Of a DNA stretch of 64,000 nt, positions 58,905-64,000 are shown piece by piece; the stretch's first letter is position 1, and each line of letters begins with the position of its first letter. Below the pieces are notes generated by a model. That model saw only the letters and a program-made list of their open reading frames with translations, searched no databases and had not been told where the DNA came from. The stretch is taken from positions 744,001 to 808,000 of the forward strand of contig CAVVLN010000005.1 in NCBI GenBank assembly GCA_963749145.1, written 5' to 3'. The position numbers and the translations under genes are program-made. This DNA comes from JASHPR01 sp963749145 (GTDB lineage Bacteria > Actinomycetota > Actinomycetes > Streptosporangiales > Streptosporangiaceae).

Positions 58905-59767
58905 CGGTCGGGATCCTGGAAGTGGGGCTCGCGGTCCTCGTTGAAGGCGCCGATGCCCTCGATTCGATCGGGATGGACGGCCGAGCGCCAGTGGGCTTCC
59001 ATCATGATCGCGATGGCTTGCTCGATCGGTTCGCCCTGGCCCATCCGGACCGCCTGCTTGACGGCCTGTACTGCGGTGGGTGAGTTGCTCCCAATCTTCT
59101 CTGCGATCTGGTGCGCGGCGTCGATGAGCTCGTCTTGAGCGTAGAGTTCGTTGACCATTCCGAGCCGGTGCGCTTCCTGCGCGCTGATCGGCTCGCCTGT
59201 CATCAGCATCTGCATGGCTTTCCCCGGGGGAAGCAGGCGGGGAAGCAACGCCGGCGAACCGCCTCCGGCTGCGAGGCCGAGCATCGCCTCGGGCTGGCCG
59301 AAGGTGGCATTGTCGGACGCGATGATGAAATCAGTGCTCTGGGCGAGTTCGCAGCCGCCCCCGTAGGCGATCCCGTTGACGGCGGTGAAGATCGGCTTTC
59401 GCAGCTGGCGGACGGTGTAGAGGGTGCGATCGAAGTCCTGGCGCTGCCGCAGCCAGTCTTCTTTGGTCATGTCTTTGCGCTGCCGCAGGTCGCTGCCGAC
59501 GGAGAAGGCCCGGCGACCGGCTCCGGTGAGAATGACGACGCGTACCGCAGGGCGGACCGCTATCGTCTCGAGGATCTCGGTCAGGCGTGCCCCCATCGCT
59601 GTGGTGATCGCGTTGTCTGCGTGCGGCCGGTTCAGCGTGATGACCGCTATCTGCTCGTCGGGTGTGTACTCGACGAGCACTGGCAGATCGGGCTCCTGCG
59701 CACCTGGCGTCGGCGGGCCGAAATCGAGTGTCTTCCAGCGGTCGGTGTGTGCGGGGCTGGTGGCCAC
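58901..59767 (-). CDS. Enoyl-CoA hydratase/isomerase (crotonase) family protein
   Basis: A 288-residue crotonase. The CoA oxyanion hole is formed by 'RAFSVGSDLRQRKDM' and 'NGIAYGGGCELAQSTD'. Both catalytic acids of true hydratases are present, in 'GGGCELAQ' and in 'ATFGQPEAMLG'. A 30-residue N-terminal extension precedes the fold. GTG 59767 is preceded by GGAAGGGAGG. It is 18 bp downstream of the DyP peroxidase gene and is the last gene of the minus-strand operon. The pairing of a CoA enzyme with a peroxidase and DUF4331 is not one I can assign to a known pathway. Confidence 0.88.
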   Translation of the reverse strand: MATSPAHTDRWKTLDFGPPTPGAQEPDLPVLVEYTPDEQIAVITLNRPHADNAITTAMGARLTEILETIAVRPAVRVVILTGAGRRAFSVGSDLRQRKDMTKEDWLRQRQDFDRTLYTVRQLRKPIFTAVNGIAYGGGCELAQSTDFIIASDNATFGQPEAMLGLAAGGGSPALLPRLLPPGKAMQMLMTGEPISAQEAHRLGMVNELYAQDELIDAAHQIAEKIGSNSPTAVQAVKQAVRMGQGEPIEQAIAIMMEAHWRSAVHPDRIEGIGAFNEDREPHFQDPDR

Positions 59768-59785
59768 GGTCTCCTCCCTTCCTGT

Positions 59786-61168
59786 TCAGCTGTTCTCGGT
59801 GCCTAGTTCCGCCAGCCAGCGCAACCCTCGCAGACCCGGGGCGAAGCAGTACTCCCCGCCGCGGGTGATCACGAACGGCGGCAGGCTCTGCAGCCTGCGG
59901 CGGATCGGCCGCTGCGGGATGGTGAAGGTGCCTGATCCGTCGGTTGCTCCGGCGAGCGGATCTTTCTCGGCCGGCGCGCCGATAAAGATGCCGTCGTTTA
60001 GCCACTGGGTCTTGACGAACTCAAACTGGCGTTTGGGGTAAGCACCGGCGAAGACGAAGATGATGCCGCGGTCGGCGCCGTCGTCTTCCAGGACGCCTTC
60101 GGGCAGCATCGGGCCATAGCTCGTCCCGAGCCGGAGCATGCGGTGCAGGCGGACATCGACGCTCATCTCGTGCTCGAGCGCGTCCCTGGGGTTCGCACGC
60201 CGGGCATGCGCGCCGGCGGGGCACTTGAATCCACGCAGGTCATCTCCGTAGCTGAAGCGGTTGTTGCGGCCAGGGTCCGCGCCGAGATCGGGATCGTCGT
60301 GTTCGGGGCAGAGCGCGAGCGGTGCGCCGCTTTGCCACCGGCCGACCATTTTCGCGCCGAGAAGTGCCTCGTCTTCGCGGCTGGCCGCTTTGGCGCGGAG
60401 GTACTGCCGGTATGCGGCGACCCGGGTGTGAAGTTTCCGGAAAGCCAGGTAGGTGCCGTTGCGGCCGAGGACCTCTGGGTTCGGCATCGGGCCCACGCTT
60501 CCTGTCTCGTCGGGGTAGCCGAGGATGAACTCGCCCGCCTTTATGGGCCGCTCGTGCGGTTTGGAGCCGAAGATTGCGCTGCCCTCCACCGCCGGCTGTC
60601 CGATTCCGTCCTTGAAGCCGAAGGAGGTGCGTCCGGTCGGGAGCTGATAGCAGTCCTGACGCCAGATGACTTCGACTCCGGCGAGCTGCTCGTGTGCGCG
60701 GCGTGCCCGCGCGACCAGGCGTTCCTGTTGCACGGCGTCTGGCGATAGCACCGACAGCGCGACGTGGACCGCGGGGCTTCCGAGCGGCTTCTCCCAGTTC
60801 TCGGGGCTGCTTTCGCCGGTGTCGCCCAGTTCGGCTGCGCGTGCCGCCATACCTTGACGGAACTCCGGTGCAAAGCTGCCGAGCGACTCCTGGGGCACGC
60901 CGAGCGCCTTCAGCCCCTGGTAGGTGAATGCGACCGAGACCCATGCGTTCTGAGACGGATCGGATGGGGACCGGGCGGATCCGATCACCGGGAGCAGCCG
61001 CTCGACCAGCGTCTGCCCTGCCCCGCGGTCGTCGATATGAAGCAGCAGGTAAGTGCCGACGTAGGAGGCCGGCCGCTGGTGAAGCATTCCGGACTGGATG
61101 TCGTCGAGTTCGAGAGCGGTGTCCGCCGCGGTCGTGACGGTGTCCGGGGCCGCTCGTTCGCTACCCAT
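59786..61168 (-). CDS. Dye-decolorizing (DyP-type) heme peroxidase
   Basis: A 460-residue DyP peroxidase that oxidises dyes, phenols or lignin-like compounds with H2O2. The family GxxDG motif appears as 'TSFGFKDGIGQP' (Asp near residue 187). The proximal heme His is near residue 321 in 'CPAGAHARRANPRD', and the distal Arg region is 'HEMSVDVRLHRMLRLGTSYG'. There is no twin-arginine or Sec signal, so it is cytoplasmic or encapsulated, although no encapsulin gene or C-terminal targeting tail is evident here. Length fits the larger class. Its start overlaps the DUF4331 gene by 8 bp, which implies tight coupling. Confidence 0.93.
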   Translation of the reverse strand: MGSERAAPDTVTTAADTALELDDIQSGMLHQRPASYVGTYLLLHIDDRGAGQTLVERLLPVIGSARSPSDPSQNAWVSVAFTYQGLKALGVPQESLGSFAPEFRQGMAARAAELGDTGESSPENWEKPLGSPAVHVALSVLSPDAVQQERLVARARRAHEQLAGVEVIWRQDCYQLPTGRTSFGFKDGIGQPAVEGSAIFGSKPHERPIKAGEFILGYPDETGSVGPMPNPEVLGRNGTYLAFRKLHTRVAAYRQYLRAKAASREDEALLGAKMVGRWQSGAPLALCPEHDDPDLGADPGRNNRFSYGDDLRGFKCPAGAHARRANPRDALEHEMSVDVRLHRMLRLGTSYGPMLPEGVLEDDGADRGIIFVFAGAYPKRQFEFVKTQWLNDGIFIGAPAEKDPLAGATDGSGTFTIPQRPIRRRLQSLPPFVITRGGEYCFAPGLRGLRWLAELGTENS

Positions 61169-62294
61169 GGCGGGGAGCCTCCGGGGGGTCGGGATTCGGG
61201 GGTGCCAGGTAGGGGAATGCCCGCGATGCGGGCCTGGTCGCCTGGTCGACGCCGTCGTGGATGATAGGCCCGTTCCTGGCGTTCACGAGCAGCGTGAAGA
61301 TCGTGTCCATGACATCGTCGTTGAGCGCCCGGCCACCGCAGGTCCGGTGAGCTCGGCCACGCTGGGCGGCCAGCTCGATCTCCAGGAACGAGTCCCGCTC
61401 CGCGTACGGTTTGGTGACATCGACGACGAGGTAGTCCGCCAGGATGAGCTCGGTCAGCGGATGTGCGCCAAGCTCGCCAGCTGGCCAGTCGGTCTTGCCG
61501 TCCAGACTGTCCCAGAAAGCGAGGTTCGCGTTCAGGCGGGCCCGGTACGCGCCCGCGTAGACACCGCTGAGGTCGAACGCGTCCTCCATGTTGTAAAGAT
61601 CACGGATCTCAAGGTCGCGGTTGACGGGGTCGAACTGCTTCGGCGCCAGCATCAGGTTGGGCACCTCGGGCCTCCCGGCGCGCTCGAGGCGGACGTTGAG
61701 ACTGCCGCGTGTCAGGGTCTCCGCGACCACGCCGAGCAGCTCAGCGCCGCCAGGCAGCACGGCGCGGTCGACCTCGACCACCAGGCTGAGGACGTTCTTG
61801 CCGTCGAGGTAGATCGCGCCTGGGTCGGTGAACGCGAGCCTTGCGGTGGCGATCGTCTTCAGTGCCGCGGGCGCATCCATGATGAACGGATCCCACCGCG
61901 GGCCGGCGAAGACCCGGACGCCGTGGTCCTGGCCTCCATGCTCGTCGTTCACCCTTATCGGCACCGTCTCGCCCGTCGGCATGGCGCACGTGCCTTCTTG
62001 TGCTGGGCCGTTCGCAGCGCGGCCGCCCACGGGGGCAGAGAACGTACAGTCGATCACCATTTCCTCGCCGCCCGGGACGAACGGCACCCCGTCCCGGTCG
62101 CTCGCGGTGAGCGGCCGCAGCCGGAAGCGGTAGATCAGCCCGTCGGAGAAGACCGCCGAGGGCGGCGCGAACGGCAGCGTGTTCAGCACCAGGACGAGCC
62201 CGCCCGCGTGCTCGGGACTGGGGAACGCGTAAAGATCGGTGATGTCTGCGATCGGCTCGGCCACGGCTCGCGGCCCGGAGATATGGTGCGACAT
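61161..62294 (-). CDS. DUF4331 family protein
   Basis: The 377-residue protein begins 'MSHHISGPRAVAEPIADITD', the DUF4331 signature. It continues with beta-rich sequence including 'LVLVLNTLPFAPPSAVFSDG', 'VRVFAGPRWDPFIMDAPAAL' and the late 'HPLTELILADYLVVDVTKPY'. The family is widespread in bacteria with no established biochemical role; some members are secreted, but no signal peptide is visible here. ATG 62294 has no strong ribosome site. It lies 32 bp after a 181-residue unknown gene and overlaps the DyP peroxidase gene, so the products probably act together. Confidence 0.86.
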   Translation of the reverse strand: MSHHISGPRAVAEPIADITDLYAFPSPEHAGGLVLVLNTLPFAPPSAVFSDGLIYRFRLRPLTASDRDGVPFVPGGEEMVIDCTFSAPVGGRAANGPAQEGTCAMPTGETVPIRVNDEHGGQDHGVRVFAGPRWDPFIMDAPAALKTIATARLAFTDPGAIYLDGKNVLSLVVEVDRAVLPGGAELLGVVAETLTRGSLNVRLERAGRPEVPNLMLAPKQFDPVNRDLEIRDLYNMEDAFDLSGVYAGAYRARLNANLAFWDSLDGKTDWPAGELGAHPLTELILADYLVVDVTKPYAERDSFLEIELAAQRGRAHRTCGGRALNDDVMDTIFTLLVNARNGPIIHDGVDQATRPASRAFPYLAPPNPDPPEAPRHG

Positions 62295-62326
62295 CGCCTG
62301 CCTTCGGTTCGTTCGCGGCGGCTCGG

Positions 62327-62872
62327 CTAGGCGTCTGCGGCCTCGTTGAGCAGCGCCTTCAGCGCGGGGTGCCGCAGCGCGTCCGCGGCGGCAGGATCGT
62401 CGAGCACCTGCTGGAAGGCCTCGTTCACGCGCAGCGCCTTGCGGATTTCCTTCACCGTGCCGGGGTAATTCCGTGCGTAGGCTCCGGCGGTAACCTGTGC
62501 GCTCAAGATGAAATCCTTCACTGCGGTGAGGTCTGGGAGACCCTCGTAGCCCTCGACGTGCCGGAAAATCGCATCGAAAAGCTGCAGCGGCTTGGATGCG
62601 AAGTCCTCCATGTAGGCGTCCCAGGAGCCATCGAAGCTCGTGGCGAAGAGCAACCGGGTGTCCCCGTCGAACAGCACGAACCTCGCTTCCTGAATGATCG
62701 CGATCGGCAGGTCGTAATCCCCTGGCCGGTAGCCGGGACTGTTCTGCAGCGCCTGCACCGCTTCGCGCAAGTCAGTCTCGTGACCCCGCCTGACGCGGAA
62801 GAACAAGCTGAATTCGCTCGTCGAGCCAACGCGGACGCCCGGTCGGGGCGTTCCTGCTGAAGGGGTGGCCAA
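62327..62872 (-). CDS. Conserved hypothetical protein of the DyP/DUF4331 operon
   Basis: The 181-residue protein has a 17-residue polar start, then 'TSEFSLFFRVRRGHETDLRE', 'DYDLPIAIIQEARFVLFDGD' and 'RLLFATSFDGSWDAYMEDFA', like an alpha-beta barrel (ABM-type) domain that can bind heme or small molecules. A helical C-terminal half follows ('NEAFQQVLDDPAAADALRHP'). I cannot name the family. GTG or ATG near 62872 lies 57 bp after the flavin oxidoreductase gene and 32 bp before DUF4331. Repeated co-occurrence with DyP and DUF4331 in other genomes would support a shared pathway, but I could not check it. Confidence 0.6.
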   Translation of the reverse strand: MATPSAGTPRPGVRVGSTSEFSLFFRVRRGHETDLREAVQALQNSPGYRPGDYDLPIAIIQEARFVLFDGDTRLLFATSFDGSWDAYMEDFASKPLQLFDAIFRHVEGYEGLPDLTAVKDFILSAQVTAGAYARNYPGTVKEIRKALRVNEAFQQVLDDPAAADALRHPALKALLNEAADA

Positions 62873-62929
62873 GATCTTCCTCCTGTCGGTCAGGGCATGG
62901 TTTGGGTACCGCGCACGGCTGCAGTGAGC

Positions 62930-64000
62930 TCAGGCAACGCCGGCCTCCACTGCCGTCTCGGGATGGTCAACCGCCCACATTCCGGTGTGATCGAGTTCGA
63001 TCGCAGCGACGATTGCTGCCCGGCCCAACGCGTTGGCGTAGGTGGGAAATGAGAACGGGACCAGCGCGAGCTGCTCGACGGGCATCTTCGCGGCCATCGC
63101 CGTCGCCGCCAGCTGCGCGAGTTCGACCGCGCGCTCTCCCACGACATGGCAACCCAGGATGGTATGGAGTTCGCGGTCGACGACCAGCTTGCAGAATCCG
63201 GTCGGGCGGCCATCGATGATCGGTCGCGGGAGTGAGTCGAAGCGCACCTTCGCCACAACCACCTCGTGGTTGTCCCGGGCAGCCGCCTCGGTCAGCCCGG
63301 CCGACGCGTACTCGGGATCGGTGAAGCTGCCGATCGGGCCCGCCTGCGGGGGCAGGACCGTGGTCGGCCCGAGGACGGCGTTAGTCGCGGCCGCCAGTCC
63401 CTCGCGGACCGCCTCGTGCACAACCAGCGCGCGCCCGGTGACATCGCCGGCCGCGAAGACATGCGGCGTGGTCGTACGCAGGTGCGTGTCGACCTGGACG
63501 TACCCGCGCCGGTCGGTCTGCACGCCGGCCCGGTCGAGGTCTAGCCCGGCGGTGGCCGCGACCCATCCGGCCGCGACCACGGCGATCGCGGCATCGATGC
63601 TGTGCTGCCCGTCGCCTGTCGAATGGACAAGCCGCACGCCGGCGGCACAGCGCTCGAAGCGGTCAATCGTCCCGGCCTGCTCGACGACCTGGACACCGGA
63701 CGCAGCCAGGGCGGCGCGGACAGCTTCGGAGACCTCGCGGTCCTCGGTCATCAGGATGCGGGGGGCGACCTCGACGAGGTGGATCCGTGAGCCGAACGCG
63801 TTGAAGATGGACGCTACCTGCACGCCGGTCGCGCCACCGCCGATCACGACCAGCGACGCCGGCACCGAGGAAAGGTGCCACGCGTCGCTGTGCGTCGCGG
63901 TCAAATCGAAGCCGGGAACGGCCAGCGGCCGCGAGGTTCCCCCGTGCATATAATGATCTTGCCTGCTTCAAGCCGCGGCGCGTTGTCGCTTTCGACCGTG
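62930..64000 (-). CDS. FAD/NAD(P)-dependent disulfide-reductase-type oxidoreductase (partial, one frameshift)
   Basis: At least 340 residues of a lipoamide dehydrogenase/mercuric reductase-like flavoprotein. They include the NAD(P)-binding 'PASLVVIGGGATGVQVASIF', the second FAD motif 'TPHVFAAGDVTGRALVVHEA', and the dimerisation domain with 'SFPTYANALGRAAIVAAIEL' in place of the usual His-Pro-T-xx-E motif. Near the window edge the frame breaks in the C5 run at 63939-63943. One extra C would join it to 'AGKIIICTGGTSRPLAVPGF', the standard ICTG segment. The N-terminal FAD fold and any CxxxxC redox pair lie beyond the window. It heads the DyP/DUF4331 operon. Confidence 0.82.

Noticed and set aside
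59786..61168. DyP peroxidase as encapsulin cargo
   Set aside because: No encapsulin shell gene is in the window and the C-terminus ('LRWLAELGTENS') lacks the usual cargo-loading peptide.

Overview
The window is GC-rich DNA with strongly GC-biased third codon positions. Its family content (SARP/AfsR and LAL regulators, paired LCP ligases, an F420-type nitroreductase family protein, DUF4386, DUF4331, HdeD and BON proteins, an actinomycete-type initiator tRNA with a C1:U72 mismatch) points to a soil actinomycete, probably of the Streptosporangiales or a nearby order. No rRNA, CRISPR array or replication origin is visible. The species cannot be named from the sequence alone.

Layout. 1-9.6 kb is cell-envelope biosynthesis: the end of an iron-containing dehydrogenase, a CDP-alcohol phosphatidyltransferase and a GT2 glycosyltransferase (translationally overlapping), a polytopic GT-C-like protein, two tandem LCP ligases on the minus strand, and a very large repeat-bearing GT-C-like membrane protein. 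An initiator tRNA-Met lies at 9654-9730. Its 3' half plus about 64 bp downstream recurs at 16967-17076, bracketing a 7.3-kb segment (acetyltransferase, two DUF4386 proteins around a giant SARP regulator, a truncated TPR-like protein, a toxin-antitoxin pair). This looks like an old tRNA-targeted insertion without an integrase. 17-24 kb is a decayed accessory zone: a broken MerR/DUF433 toxin-antitoxin locus, a frameshifted relaxase, a tandemly duplicated small gene and one intact PhaZ-like hydrolase.

24-32 kb holds an isochorismatase-fold protein lacking its cysteine, a pirin, a LAL regulator, a metallo-beta-lactamase-fold protein, and a PPOX protein and DHA2 exporter that share a duplicated leader region. 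32-37 kb has an AarF/UbiB kinase with a C8-tract frameshift, a histidine kinase lacking its DHp domain, and a HdeD/GH15 chimera. 37-43.1 kb is a minus-strand aromatic-catabolism operon (extradiol dioxygenase, FAH-fold hydrolase, acyl-CoA ligase, MhpA-like hydroxylase, DoxX) with ATGA overlaps between the first four genes. Next come a BON protein, a TetR/FAD-monooxygenase divergent pair, another TetR, a lipid kinase, an APC permease and a HdeD protein. A 28-bp AT-rich operator recurs upstream of the aromatic operon, the second TetR and the HdeD gene, which suggests a small TetR regulon. Paired DevR/DosR-like boxes recur in front of the BON and a small coiled-coil gene, suggesting hypoxia or stress control.

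54-64 kb holds a frameshifted AI-2E family transporter, an 804-aa membrane-pseudokinase-YbhN fusion, an IS21 IstA fragment, and a minus-strand operon made of a flavin disulfide-reductase-type oxidoreductase, a 181-aa unknown, DUF4331, a DyP peroxidase and an enoyl-CoA hydratase. The operon's function is unknown.

Several otherwise well-conserved genes are split by single-base indels, some of them in G/C homopolymers. These may be true decay or consensus errors and should be checked before the genes are called dead.
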